From Macrotrachela quadricornifera (Eukaryota > Rotifera > Eurotatoria > Philodinida > Philodinidae): a stretch of 64,000 nt of DNA. The notes beneath the pieces are model-generated. The model was not told the DNA's origin. It saw nothing but the letters and a program-made list of their open reading frames with translations, and searched no databases. Both the position numbers and the translations under genes were made by a program. This document shows positions 11,255-22,519 of this stretch, piece after piece. Location: assembly GCA_022393335.1 (NCBI GenBank), contig JAJEKB010021314.1, forward strand, positions 281,639 through 345,638. The letters are read 5' to 3'. Each line of letters begins with the position of its first letter. Positions within the stretch are counted from its first letter, which is position 1.

Positions 11255-11800
11255 TCAGCTGACACTGATCTGTGCTCGTCGTTTCCTTTCCTCTTTGTCA
11301 TTGGCCAGTTCTCCATCATTTGCTTCGAACGGCTCAATGATTGTCACACGGGCTTCTCCAAAATCAGGAACATAACACTACGCACAAGAAAGAAAGGCAT
11401 TAAGTTTTATTCTCTAAAGAGACGAACTCGAAACGTGTATCGACCGCCATAATCATAACCATAAAAACGGCCTTCGGATAGCTCGAAGACGACGTTATCA
11501 GGAAGATTAGGCCATTTTTTGCGGATATGCTCGGTAATCTCATTACGGTACTAAACATAAGATTAATTTATTATCAACATAACATTATTAAAGATGAAAG
11601 ACTAATCATACTGTTTCAAATACTTCACGAGGTTTTGTTGCAACATAGTGCCGACTTGGACCACCACATACAGGAGCCACAGTCTCCATCATTTCTCTAC
11701 GTCACATACATATCAGAAGATCGGAAGAAACAGTTTTATTAACTCACTGATACGGAGCAGTCATATGCATGACTGGATCTTGTGTGTCATCTGAACTCAT
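11255..11800 (-). CDS. Small four-exon gene, 127 aa, unknown function
   Basis: I do not recognise this family. Four exons can be joined on the minus strand: 11800-11748, 11696-11612, 11550-11428 and 11377-11255. They are separated by introns of 51, 61 and 50 bp with GT/AG ends (donor GTTCGT in the last). The lengths sum to 384 nt, one clean frame of 127 codons plus TGA. The protein starts MSSDDTQDPVMHMTAPYQ, has a central HIRKKWPNLPDN and an aromatic-glycine patch FYGYDYGGRYTF, and ends in a charged tail KEERKRRAQISVS. It has no signal peptide or membrane segment. If the last intron is retained the frame stops at 11407, after LFRE. The base composition is richer in G and C than the flanks, supporting real coding sequence. 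Confidence 0.7.
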
Positions 11801-11829
11801 GATGATTGGTTTAGAACAACTAACGTTGT

Positions 11830-12965
11830 AATGTCAAACACACTCTAAAAAAAACCAAGACACATGATCTATAGACACAAGTCAGTTCATTCACTAAAAC
11901 AAAACAATATAGTTGCTGTCATATAATGAAAGATACATCGAAATTAAACAGTTCGTACATTAATAGATAAGGATTTGCGCTAATGAGTAACATATCTACT
12001 ATCTATCTTTCCTAAATAATTTAGCTGATTTACAAATTGCTTATTCTGGAACTTAATACTATTCATATTAAAATGTATTTAGTTTAAGAATAACTAACTA
12101 TTAGATATGTTAAAATATCAAATAAAAAAATCATTTAACTTAACAGTAGTATAAATATTCGTTATGCTAATATTATCTAGAAGAAAAACAATACAAGATG
12201 ACTAAATCGAATAAGTAAAAAATATATCTTAATATTCAGATAAATATAAGTCATCAAAAATAATTTAATAAGAAAGAAAGAGAAACGTTAATAATTTCGA
12301 AAAAAAACTTCGTAAATAATTTTATATAATATGTGTCACAATTAAAATATTAGCCGTAGATTTAGCGGTCAGTTAGACTATACTAAATCAGAGAAGAAAA
12401 AAGTTTAAAATACCGAGTATAATAAATATGTTGAATCAAAGTTGATGATAGGCAATAGAGCATAAAAAAAATATAATGGATCTTTAGTCTTATACTTATA
12501 TTAGACTATCATAAAATACATTGCCTTGTTGATGGATGAGAACTTTTTTACTGCACGTATCAACGCGACAAAACGTTATATACACTAATAGTTTTTTCTT
12601 TGTCTTCTCTCACACGTACGATGGTGGTAAAGAGATGAAAGAAAAATAATATGCATATTAATCATGATTGGTGCAAGTCGAGTATTGGTGTATGTATGGA
12701 TGCTTATAAGTAATATAGACGCGCATAATCATCGGCCATGACGAGCATATATCATTAGAAGCAGCTACTATAAACAAGTCTTTCTTTCTTTCTTTCCTTC
12801 TTTCTTTGTCTCGCATATACATTACGTTTGTTAATAGATAAAAGAAAACAAATCACATACGCAGCAATTATTCAACAAAAAAAAAACAAGGAATGATTAA
12901 TGAAGAAAAAGAAAAAGACGAAACAATATGTTTTTTTCTAATATTATCCTTGATAAAAATGCCAC
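11830..12965. other. Intergenic AT-rich DNA
   Basis: No gene is visible. A short CTTT microsatellite lies at 12778-12812 and the rest is plain AT-rich DNA. Part of it is the probable upstream region of the small minus-strand gene. Confidence 0.4.
12778..12812. repeat. CTTT/CTTC microsatellite
   Basis: About seven imperfect CTTT units with a CCTTC interruption are visible directly. Confidence 0.8.
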
Positions 12966-12969
12966 TTGA

Positions 12970-13185
12970 TTTGGTACGATAAATGTCGTACTATATTTCG
13001 ATGTCAAAGAAATTGGATGTATAACATTAGTAGATGAGATCAATTATAAACATAAGTTTGTTCTCACTGTTAAAAGAGGAACCGTGATTAGACCATTCTT
13101 TCATGAGATGCCTAATTCGATTTATAATATAAATGTACATCCAGAAGTTCAATACTCTGTCGAAAATGAATCAAATTATATCTAG
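12970..13185 (+). pseudogene. Coding-like fragment, 71 codons, no start
   Basis: An open frame of 71 codons without ATG reads like protein, for example VVLYFDVKEIGCITLVDE and GTVIRPFFHEMPNSIYN, and ends at TAG 13183. It is preceded in frame by TGA. It has no visible domain and no neighbouring exon I could join. It may be an exon relic; I cannot assign a family. Confidence 0.3.
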
Positions 13186-13378
13186 ATAACTTTGGTCAAT
13201 TATATTTATATATAAAATTATAAATGACCACTTTACTATAAAACTATACAAAAAATATAAATATTTTTATTCCCTTTTCATCGGTTAAATACCATCACGG
13301 CTAAAAAACCTTATAATTGGTCTATCTGTCCAAACCAATCAGAATTCAGCATGCTTCAAATCAATAAAAACTTAGGAA

Positions 13379-13948
13379 TGCCCATTGAGAAACTAGTCAA
13401 AATATTTTTTCACCATATGGTATGGTGTCATTAATGCAAAATTATAGTGCTTCTTATTTTCCCTCTAAATATATATTTTTAGATTCACTTTCTTACGCTG
13501 ATCATGAATATCTCATTATTTTTTCATTTTTGACAAAGTCTTCATGAAGAAAAGTGTAGGATACTAGAACGATGTCAAATATTGCAAAAAATGCTCACTT
13601 ATGAAAAAGCAATATTCAATTATTTACCATTTTACTTTTCGTTCCTATCAATATGATTTTCCGATTTCTTATATAATATTGAGTCTAGAAGTGTTTTTTT
13701 GAGCTTTATAACATGTTACAAGTCCATTCTGAAAAGTAAACATTTTTTGACATCCTTCTAGTATTCTGCATTTTTCTCCATGAAGACTTTGTCAAAAATG
13801 AAAAACTGACGAGATATTCGTGTTTAGCGTAAAAAAGTGAATCTAAAAATGTATATTTAGAGGGAAAATAAGAAGCACTATAATTTTGTATTACTGACAA
13901 TTTACCATATGATGAATAAATGTTTTGACTAGTTTCTTAATGGACAGG
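13379..13948. mobile_element. Foldback element, about 570 bp
   Basis: Left arm 13379-13600 and right arm 13720-13948 are reverse complements with small differences. AAACTAGTCAAAATATTT pairs with AAATGTTTTGACTAGTTT, and TTATAGTGCTTCTTATTTTC pairs with GAAAATAAGAAGCACTATAA. There is no transposase. Ends near CCCATTGAG/CTTAATGGACAGG are approximate. Confidence 0.7.
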
Positions 13949-13976
13949 TCTTTGCAGATAATTATTTCATATTTGA

Positions 13977-14265
13977 TATTAGGGCACTTAGTGTAGCAAA
14001 CTTACACAGTACCATCCTTCAACTCGGATCAATACTTCGGAACCTTCCTTTGTTAGAGAAAGTTTGACCGTAGGGTAACTGTGATTGAAGGATCTGGACC
14101 TGAGGTTAGTTTTATTAATTAGTAAATAATTAATAATTAAATATTATTTACGTTCATTTTTTGAGAAACTTTCACCAGAAGATTTTCGAGAATGAAAAAT
14201 TTAAATTTGAGGTTAGTTTTATGAGTTTTTAATTAATAAATAATATTACTTTTCCAGATTCCTAT
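13977..14265 (+). repeat. Dispersed repeat, copy 2, with ~120-bp internal units
   Basis: 13979-14055 matches 594-668. It is followed by about two units carrying GAGGTTAGTTTTATTAATTAG and GAGGTTAGTTTTATGAGTTT, each ending in an AT-rich AATAATTAATAATTAAA tract. These are the same unit seen inverted at 1690-2075 and direct at 46690-46960. Confidence 0.6.
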
Positions 14266-14269
14266 AATG

Positions 14270-15310
14270 TTTGTCTTTACATCGATTAGAAATATTTTTC
14301 ATAACATAGAAAAATGAAATTTTTTGACACTAGGCCAAAGCATTAGGATTTTACTATTTTGTATAGAATGTTTCATTGCCCTTAAGAAATTAGAAAATTA
14401 TATATTTATTTGTTCGAATTAATCATTCTCTAGTATTTCTATTCATTCTAGCAAAATAAAATTTCAACATTGATTCAAATTTGTAGGGAATCATTAGATT
14501 TGATGACTATAGTAATAGATGTTGCAAGGATTCAGCTGTTGATCAAAAGACAAATCTCTCAGACAACTGAACTATTTTCACTATTTTCCTTCTCTATTTT
14601 TAGTAACAAAATACTGCTGTATTATAATCCTCTCGATCATATAAATATGCATTCACAAATTTAAACATCAAAGAATGATCAAAAAAAGAAAAGGGAAGGT
14701 GTTAACGAGTGAATCGATCTAATAGATCGAAACTAAAAATGTCCGTTTATTTTCGAAAACGATCGAAACATATTTAGTGAGGGATCATGGAAAAACCAAC
14801 GAAATATAAATGAAAAGGGAAAACACCTAAATACTATCAAGAGATCGTGTGGAAAATAACAAGATGAAAAAACAGAAAGGAAAAGTTTTATATATGTATG
14901 TCATATGTGTCATCCATATGATAAGAGAAAAGAAAAGAAAGAAGAAAAAAAGATATATGTGAATGACACAATAACAGGTTTATTGAATAATCATGAAAGA
15001 AAATAAAGTATCGAATTACATTCGTGATAAAATGAAATATTTATCGTTTATCGCATGAAGAGTTATTTGAATTCTACCAAATTTATATTATTTAAATATT
15101 TATGGTAATATAATCCAATCAACCATAACATATTAAGTAAATTATGTGGCTGTTTGTATTCATGATAAAAAATAATCTATTTTGTGTCAATAGGATAACT
15201 AATACATTCGATAATATATCACGAATATGATATTATAGCTCGTAAATAAAATTCATTTTATTTTATAATATAAAAGAATAACATTTACCAGTATTATCTG
15301 AGCTATTTAA
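14270..15310. other. Upstream region of the NIDO/AMOP pseudogene
   Basis: No additional gene was recognised. The DNA is AT-rich with purine-rich patches (AAAGAAAAGAAAG at about 14920). Confidence 0.4.
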
Positions 15311-15315
15311 AACAA

Positions 15316-16647
15316 ACGACAAAATTGATATCTGCGTTTTTCATTTTCTTAATTTTTGTGTCATTAAGAAATACTTTATCATTGGATGAATTTTTTCCAT
15401 TTGAATCTAAAGTAAATGATATAACTATTCGACCAAATGATGATGAAAGAGAAGGTCCTCTTCAATTGCCATATGTATTTCCTTATTTTGACAATAATCA
15501 TCGTCAAATTTGGATAGCTAACAATGGTCTATTCTCTTTTCTTTCATCTATTCGTCAATTTGTACCTGATCCATTTCCTTTGGCTAATGATAGTCGTCTA
15601 GTCGCTGGATTCCGGACGGATATTGATACTCGAGGTATACTTAATGATACTGGAAATAAAGTTTATTATCAAATTTATAATAATGCTCTACTTTCGAATA
15701 TTACACTATCAGTATTTAATAAGACACGAAATTATGTTCGAAGTTTCTTTCCTCAATGATATTTGTTCCAACCAAAAATGGTTATTACAGCAATTTGGTA
15801 TCGTGTAGCTGCTTTTTCAAGTTAAATTAATAAATTAAATACATTTCAGATTGTATTATCAACAGATAGAGATCGTAGTTTTGTTTTTTTTCTTTACCAT
15901 AATATTCAATGGATAAGTCCTTCAAATGATTCAAGATCTTATGCTCAATCAGGTTTCAATGCTGGTGATGGAATTACTTTTGAAACATTACCATATTCAA
16001 ATTCAAAAAATATTTCTCAATTATTTAATATGAGCAATGTTAATATTTCTGGTTTATTTGTTTTTCGTGTTGGTACAGATAAAATCAATGTTGGTGGTTG
16101 TAATAATAATGTAACAATAGCTTCTTTTCGTCCTCGAACTGGTTCATAATTTGGTTCAACAACTTTGAATATTAATGGTCCATGTTTTAGAAATGAAACA
16201 ATAGTCAAATGTCGATTTGGTTCATTGTTATAAACAGTCAATGGTCTTGTGATTGATGGTTATAAAGCTGTACGTCTCACTCCATTTGCATCTATACATA
16301 GTCGTGTCTCAGTAAGTGTATCGATTGATAATGGTGTGACATACATATGTCCAATGACACGTTGGCAAGCTATAGCAGCTGGTCGTTGTTGTTACGAACC
16401 TAATCGACAATGCTATAAAGATAATCCTAATCCAAATAATTGTTGGTTTCATCAAGCTAGTTCTGGACATGATGAACCATCAGCCATTGAATATTTTATA
16501 TGAATAACTTCAAATCATCACGGTACTGGAACAGAATGTTGTTATGACAATAATGAAACAATCATTACACGTGATACAGGTGCACCAACTGATAATCGAT
16601 ATCAACCAACAACATTACCAGTTCAACATTTTTTTAATGATACTTAA
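15316..16647 (+). pseudogene. NIDO-AMOP extracellular protein, five in-frame stops
   Basis: The frame encodes a secreted adhesion-type protein. It has a hydrophobic leader (ISAFFIFLIFVSLRNTLS), a NIDO (nidogen-like) domain including WIANNGLFSF, LVAGFRTDIDTR and IVLSTDRDRSFVFFLYH, and a Cys-rich AMOP-like segment (RCCYEPNRQCYKD, then WFHQASSGHDEPSA and TECCYDN), as in mucin-4/SUSD2 relatives. The whole reading stays in one frame over about 440 codons. It is broken by TGA 15757, TAA 15823, TAA 16147, TAA 16231 and TGA 16501, with terminal TAA 16645. No ATG is present; ACG at 15316, before the leader, may be the mutated start. Domain context makes TGA 16501 a probable former Trp (TGG). There is no frameshift and no intron. 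A recent point-mutation pseudogene is most likely. Confidence 0.8.
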
Positions 16648-16699
16648 GTAATTAAAACGAAAACAAGACAAAAATTTAGGCGCCATTCTTTCTGTATAA

Positions 16700-17255
16700 C
16701 AGCTGTGAATACATCTGATGATAAATAATTAAAGCAACAGTTGATAGTGTTCACTAGAAGTAAGTTGATAAGTATTGATAGAGTTTTCATAGAGATAAAT
16801 TTCGTTATGTTTGTACTTTGAATTTCTACTAAATCTTACTTTTTCAATAACATTCACATACGGGAAATATGATTCAATAAATCCGAAAGAGTTTGTTGAG
16901 TGCCTGTTTCGTTCGTGTTGAATCGTCGAACGAATATACATTTTTAATGAATTACCGATTTTTCAATATCCAATATTCTCGGTTTCGCATTGCGTTTCGT
17001 AATCGAGTGAAACTCGGATACCATTTTGTTTTTTCTTCTTACCGTTTCTTTTATCACTATATTATTCTTTATCATTTTTTTCAGTTCTTCTGCTATGTGT
17101 GTGTGGTGTATGTGAAGTAATCATATGTTGGACTTATGGAGTAGTCAATACACTTCGTTATCTATACTCAATGTCAATTTATCGTTACATTTTGTCATAG
17201 AACGTGTCGATTTACTGAAAAGAATCTTGATTGTTAGGATTTCCTTGTATTTCAG
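16700..17255 (+). promoter_or_regulatory. Probable 5' region / 5'UTR intron of the LicD gene
   Basis: The segment ends in TTCCTTGTATTTCAG at about 17240-17255, a good 3' splice site just 12 bp before the ATG. This suggests a 5'UTR intron in the LicD-family gene. No promoter motif could be assigned. Confidence 0.35.
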
Positions 17256-17266
17256 ATAGAATAAAA

Positions 17267-19878
17267 ATGAAAAAGTTTTTATTCATTATAGGATTGATTC
17301 TTCTTATATATAATTTATCTTGGATAATTACTCGTCAATATGTTGAATATCCACTAGAAAAGAATGGTACATTTGATTTAACTTCATTAATGACACCATT
17401 CAAATATATTAATCGAAGTTCAACACTCTGGTGTTCAGAAACTACACTTCGAAAGCGATATAAATTAGAATTTGAACAACTTAAATATTATCGTTTAAAT
17501 CAATCTTATCAACAACCAACTATAGATAGATATTCAACAGAATATAACACATCCACATTATCAGAATTACCTTATTTTTATTCATTATGGAAAACATCAC
17601 CTATTCTTCCTCGTTTAATAACACCATGCGAACATCAAGTCTATATTGAACTACTGAAAACATTCGATCAAATATGTCAAGTATATGGAATAGAATATAT
17701 GATCAGTTATAGTACTTTACTAGGATCATATAGATATCATGGTAAGATCTCTATTAATTGATTTCAAAAATCTCTTGCATAATATTTATAACTCTCATTT
17801 AAATGATATTATTAAACTTGATAGGAACTGTTCATTTTTCTAATTATTAGAGAAAATTCATCTGAATGAAGTATTATTAAATCCTTTTGCAATGTATGAT
17901 TTATTTCAAAAATAGATGATTGAATTTGCCACAATTTTGAGTTCACTAATTTCCATTTAGAAAAAAAAAGGTACATGAGTGGTTTTTGAATAAACTTTGA
18001 TAGAAACAAGATAGAGGACTGCTGTTTTTATCATTGGAAAGAAAAGATGGCGTCGCATCGAACTGTATATTATAAAATAATATAACATAGTTTTTCAATG
18101 ACTTCAAGCGATATGTTTGAAAGTGAACCTATTCTACAAAGTAACTGAAATGATTTTTCAAAAATTTACTGTAAATTTATATTGCTAATAGAAGATCTAC
18201 AAAATATACGCAAAGCTGAGACGTTTAAATCTATTCTTCCAAAGATAATAAATATCCTAGTGAAAATTCTTAACCGATTTTTCTATTACTTTGTGTGAAT
18301 AAAACCGCATTTCTGCATTTGTGTTATAAACTAGGAACTTAATTTTTCAACATTTTTTTCAAAAATTGATTAAAAAAATCTTTTAAAAGCTTCAGCTCTC
18401 TATCTCATTTCTATCAACAGTTATTTAAAAAACAACCTACCTGCCCTTTTCTTTTCTGAATAGGCATTCGTACGCTTTAATGAGACTATAGGACATTAAT
18501 CATGTCAAATATTCAGAAATAAAATGACTAAATCTATATGAAACTGTTTAGCTGTATAAACTTATTTCAAGCGAATTTTATGTTCTCACTAATATAATTG
18601 ATGCATGATGTGTCGTACATAATGTTCCTCGTGTTCTGTAAATAATTTAACAGGCAGCATATACATTATTATTTCTTCTTTTGAGATCTATTAATTAGAC
18701 ATTTTATGGCTATCCCTCTAAAATCGATATTAGAACTAAGTACATGGAAATCGTATGAATTTTTCAGGATGTGTTGGAACTGTAGTAAAATTTTCAGCTC
18801 GATACCATAATATTTGATAGAGATTTGGACTAAACAAGAATCAAAAATTGCTCATTTTGTCTACAAGATTTCTCTGTGTGCCCTAATTCAATATATATAT
18901 TTATATAGATTGTTTGAAAGAGTATAAAAAACTTTGGGTGCTCTGAGGCTCCGTTTTTTTTCATTCATACTTTATATATAGAAAAAAATCAGCGAAAATT
19001 TCAATATCTCAAAAGAATTCGTTGAAAACATACAACAAGTTGGTATATATTCATATATGTATTTTTTTCTTACTAAAATTAAAACTAGGTTTTAAAAAAG
19101 CGGCCTCAAAGTACCTGCAGGTTTTGGTATTCTTTCAAACAAAAAAGAATATATGACCTTATATAATACTGTGGTAGAATACCGCTATAAATATGATGAA
19201 GTGAAAAATTTATGAATGATGTTATTTTGAGCGAGAAGATCTTAGATAAATCTGTATAGAATGTAAAAAAAAAAGATTCAGTAGTTAAGTTTTTTTTCAT
19301 GCTTTTATTATTAAGATATGTTACCATATGATGATGATGCCGATGTTTTAATACATGTTAAATATTATTCAAATATATCAAATCTAAATACGTTAAATGA
19401 AAAAGTCAACTGGAGATTTTATCCACGTACGTCTACATATATGAAGTTTTATTTTCAATCATCTTCTTCTGCTGGTAGATTTCAATGGAAATGGCCATTT
19501 ATTGATGTCTTTTTCTATACAGATAATAATACACATATTAAAACGGATATATATATTGAAAAAGATATTATATATCCATTAGTATTATATCCAATAGCTA
19601 CTCTTTGGTTACCTGGACCACGTTATGCAAATAGATTTTTAAAAATAATATCAGGACAATATTATTCTAATTTATCATTTTATGATTGGTGTTATTTACA
19701 ACATTATTCACATCGATATGAAAATGAAAAGTATCAACAGAAAACTGTTAAGTGTACACAATTGCATTATGCTTATCCATATATTCGACGAATATGTAAT
19801 AATGAGTATTGTAATGAATATTTAATGTTAAATGATAAAACAATATTATATGTTTTGAAAATGATTAAAGATAAATAA
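17267..19878 (+). CDS. LicD/fukutin-like phosphotransferase family protein, two exons, 345 aa
   Basis: Join 17267-17741 with 19316-19878; the intron has donor GTAAGA and acceptor ATTAAG. This restores RYH-D-MLPYDDDADVLI, the LicD hallmark DxD metal-binding motif, at residues about 164-168. Just upstream is YGIEYMISYSTLLGSYRY, the conserved LLG-R segment of the family. An N-terminal hydrophobic stretch (LFIIGLILLIYNLSWII) is a single membrane anchor, so the protein is predicted to be type II and Golgi/ER-luminal. LicD relatives (fukutin, FKRP, bacterial LicD) transfer phospho-linked groups such as ribitol- or choline-phosphate to glycans; the substrate here is unknown. Cysteines near the C-terminus (CNNEYCNEY) suit a luminal protein. 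I start at the ATG 17267, not an upstream TTG. The 1574-bp intron is large for this window. Confidence 0.8.
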
Positions 19879-19879
19879 T

Positions 19880-20458
19880 ATAAAGATTTTATCGAGACTA
19901 CTTTATTTACTACAAATACTCTTTATGGTATGTGTACATTGTTAGGTATGCACCAAAATCAATATTGGTTTTGATTGAGTTTTGGATTTTGTTTTAGTCT
20001 TGATGTACTTTTGAAAAAAAATTTATTTTTATAAAATAAATTCATAATACTTTATCATAAACTTAAGTATATTTGTTCTCTTGAGTTAAACTTTTAAAAT
20101 AATATTACGGATCTGTAAGTGAATATCTATCTAGTAGAAATTATAACGTGATAAGAAAAAATAAATGCTTTTCATATAATACAGAGTATTTTATAAGTCT
20201 TGGAACACGCTAAAAAATGTCTAACCATTATGTTTCTATATTCATTTGTAGTACTCATGGCAGTATTTCAAATGATATACAATTGAATAATACATTCTCT
20301 TATAATATAAAGATGAGTTTTTCGAAATCGATCAATATGATACCAGATCCATTTCACATATATCTTAGTGCAGACTAATAATGAAATCTAAAATATTTTT
20401 TTTTTAAATGCGTTATGAATAGTTCTACAAAAAAAAAATGTCTGAACAAATACTTATT
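19880..20458. other. Intergenic AT-rich DNA up to the assembly gap
   Basis: I see no gene here. The sequence runs into 400 N. Confidence 0.4.
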
Positions 20459-20858
20459 NNNNNNNNNNNNNNNNNNNNNNNNNNNNNNNNNNNNNNNNNN
20501 NNNNNNNNNNNNNNNNNNNNNNNNNNNNNNNNNNNNNNNNNNNNNNNNNNNNNNNNNNNNNNNNNNNNNNNNNNNNNNNNNNNNNNNNNNNNNNNNNNNN
20601 NNNNNNNNNNNNNNNNNNNNNNNNNNNNNNNNNNNNNNNNNNNNNNNNNNNNNNNNNNNNNNNNNNNNNNNNNNNNNNNNNNNNNNNNNNNNNNNNNNNN
20701 NNNNNNNNNNNNNNNNNNNNNNNNNNNNNNNNNNNNNNNNNNNNNNNNNNNNNNNNNNNNNNNNNNNNNNNNNNNNNNNNNNNNNNNNNNNNNNNNNNNN
20801 NNNNNNNNNNNNNNNNNNNNNNNNNNNNNNNNNNNNNNNNNNNNNNNNNNNNNNNNNN
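20459..20858. other. Assembly gap, 400 N
   Basis: An unresolved gap whose size is probably nominal. It stops exactly at a perfect 28-bp palindrome, suggesting assembly collapse at a hairpin-forming element. Confidence 0.95.
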
Positions 20859-20901
20859 CGATGGAACCCACCGGTGGGTTCCATCGACTCGAAAGGGTTA
20901 A
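20859..20901. mobile_element. Right end of a probable TTAA-type (piggyBac-like) element
   Basis: The perfect palindrome CGATGGAACCCACC plus its complement spans 20859-20886. It is followed by ACTCGAAAGGG and then TTAA at 20898-20901. The end CCCTTTCGAGTCG (reverse complement) next to TTAA resembles the CCCTTTCCGTCCGG ends at 26853 and 27893. The left end would lie in the gap. Confidence 0.45.
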
Positions 20902-21531
20902 GTGAGGTACGTAAATGTGAGAAGATTGATTTTGACTTTGTTTCTCTACAATTCAGAGTGTCGGTGAAATATGATTGTACAATATAACGAGTAAAGCAAT
21001 ATTTTGGCAAAAAACCGCACGTTTTACTCCATAATCATTGATTTCTGAAAACTCCAAATGTTTCATGGAATATCTCAGTCAATTATTTTGACTTTCATGC
21101 ACGGCTAAATTTATTATTAGAAAAAATCGAAAATATTTTTCTTATTTTCATAACAACTCATATGATGAATGAGAAATAATCTTCTAAAAAAATCATAATT
21201 CATTCTGCTGATACTTTATATATCCTCATTAGTCTAATTCATCACAAGAATACGATACATAAAGTCAAATATCAACTTAAACCTATTGAAAAGAATTATA
21301 TTTCGAAAAATAATATCGAATTTTAATGACACTAGATTAGTTAAATGTCTTTGTGTTTTAATTTAATATAGATGAAATATTTAAAATAAATAATAAGATC
21401 ACAATTTAATTAAAAATTTTTTTTATTTTAACATTAAACAAATACTTCTATTAAATTGGTTTTTTCGAAATAAAACAATATAAGATGATTGCATTAACAG
21501 AACGGCTTGTTCGTAGGTGAGGCATTCATTT

Positions 21532-22044
21532 CCCATGTCCTCGATTTTTTATCAAAACCGCCGGTCACCGCCGGTTTTTTAAATAAGCGTCATTCGGAAT
21601 CGGTTTTTGTGACCATTTTTTTATCGAAATTTCGATGATTTTGTTAGAAAATGTCATAGAATGTTAGCTTTTATCAAAATAATCTGCTTTTAGTATGTCA
21701 CAACATGTTTTATAAAAATCTAAAAAATTCGTGATTATAGGTTAAGACTCGAACTAATATAACCATTTTTTACAGCGCCATCTTTAATTAAATCCAAACT
21801 CGAAAACTAAGCAAAATTGGGAGATGTGGCTGGTACCAGTGGCTCCAGCACGCTTACAAATAAGGGGAGGCGTCGTTTCGACTAAAATCTGAGAATTTTT
21901 TAAGATTTAAAAAATATTTGTTCAGTTAAAAATACAAAAATATATAGAAGAAGAACCGCGGTTACCGGAACGGTTAAGCGCTCAGTTAACCGGATGATAA
22001 AACGCGGTTAACCGACGGTTTTGAGGCGGTTTGAATTACATGGG
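21532..22044. mobile_element. Element with CCGCCGG/CGGTTAACCG subterminal repeats
   Basis: The left end has CCCATGT, then AAAACCGCCGGTCACCGCCGG. The right end has inverted counterparts (ACCGCGGTTACCGG, CAGTTAACCGG, CGCGGTTAACCG, AAACCGCC on the other strand) and closes with ACATGGG. The GC-rich blocks stand out in AT-rich DNA. No transposase was seen. The CCCATGT/ACATGGG ends recall the 88-bp element at 26096-26183. It is probably a non-autonomous DNA transposon. Confidence 0.5.
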
Positions 22045-22207
22045 TTTTTAGCAAGTTTTGATTTAGCTTTCTTTGCAACAACTAAGCATAGAGACTTAAA
22101 ATTTAAGATATATGTATAGATGATGAGGTAGTTTAACTTGTGTAAGTTTTACATAAATAAGCTTTGTTATTCAATTTTTCTAATAAAAATACACACCGAT
22201 AACGCAC

Positions 22208-22330
22208 CGAGGGGGAAAGGCGAGACTTCATCTACTTCAAAAAAATTTTGAAGTATCTATGAAGTACCATGAAGTGCCAATGGAGTATTATTGAAGTACG
22301 CACTATTGGAGTCTCGCTTTTTCCCCCTTG
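22208..22330. mobile_element. TIR element of the CAAGGGGG family enclosing GAAGTA repeats
   Basis: The left end CGAGGGGGAAAGGCGAGACT and right end AGTCTCGCTTTTTCCCCCTTG form a TIR of about 22 bp. The right terminus, read inward, begins CAAGGGGGAAAAAGCG, identical over 16 bp to the termini at 45731 and 46131. The interior is different: short repeats of TGAAGTA(C/T) type (TTGAAGTA, ATGAAGTACC, ATGAAGTGCC, TTGAAGTACG). No convincing target duplication is present. It is 123 bp long with no coding capacity. Confidence 0.65.
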
Positions 22331-22343
22331 GTTTACTGTCTAA

Positions 22344-22511
22344 TAGTAGCGTAACCAGGAAATTTTTACAGGAGGGGCAAGCCACCGAAATAAAATTTTA
22401 CAGGGGGGCAAAAAATGGTTTTTGGCTGGGTAACAGACGTTTACAGGGGGGGCAAAACCGTTTACAGAGGGGGCAGTGCACCCCCGTGCCCCCCTGGTGG
22501 TTACGCCACTA
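22344..22511. mobile_element. 168-bp hAT-like MITE with 8-bp target duplication
   Basis: The 8-bp direct repeat CTGTCTAA flanks the element at 22336-22343 and 22512-22519. The ends are TAGTAGCGTAACCAGG and CCTGGTGGTTACGCCACTA, an imperfect TIR of the (C/T)AGTGGCGTAACC type seen in hAT transposons. Four copies of TTTACAGRGGGGGCAAA-like repeats lie inside. There is no open frame. Confidence 0.8.
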
Positions 22512-22519
22512 CTGTCTAA

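Noticed and set aside
15316..16647. Reassigned stop codons (TGA/TAA sense) in this genome
   Set aside because: Neighbouring genes (TSR1, ATPase, SLC10A7-like, F-box, LicD) use TAA/TGA as ordinary terminators and have no internal stops, so the NIDO gene is a pseudogene unless editing is shown.
17742..19315. Foldback element within the LicD intron
   Set aside because: TTTGATAGAAACAAGATAGA at about 17998 and a partial inverse near 18400 are suggestive, but similarity fades after about 30 bp.
20375..21010. Long open frames spanning the N gap on both strands
   Set aside because: They are open only because N codons translate to X; the real sequence at either side has no coding signal.
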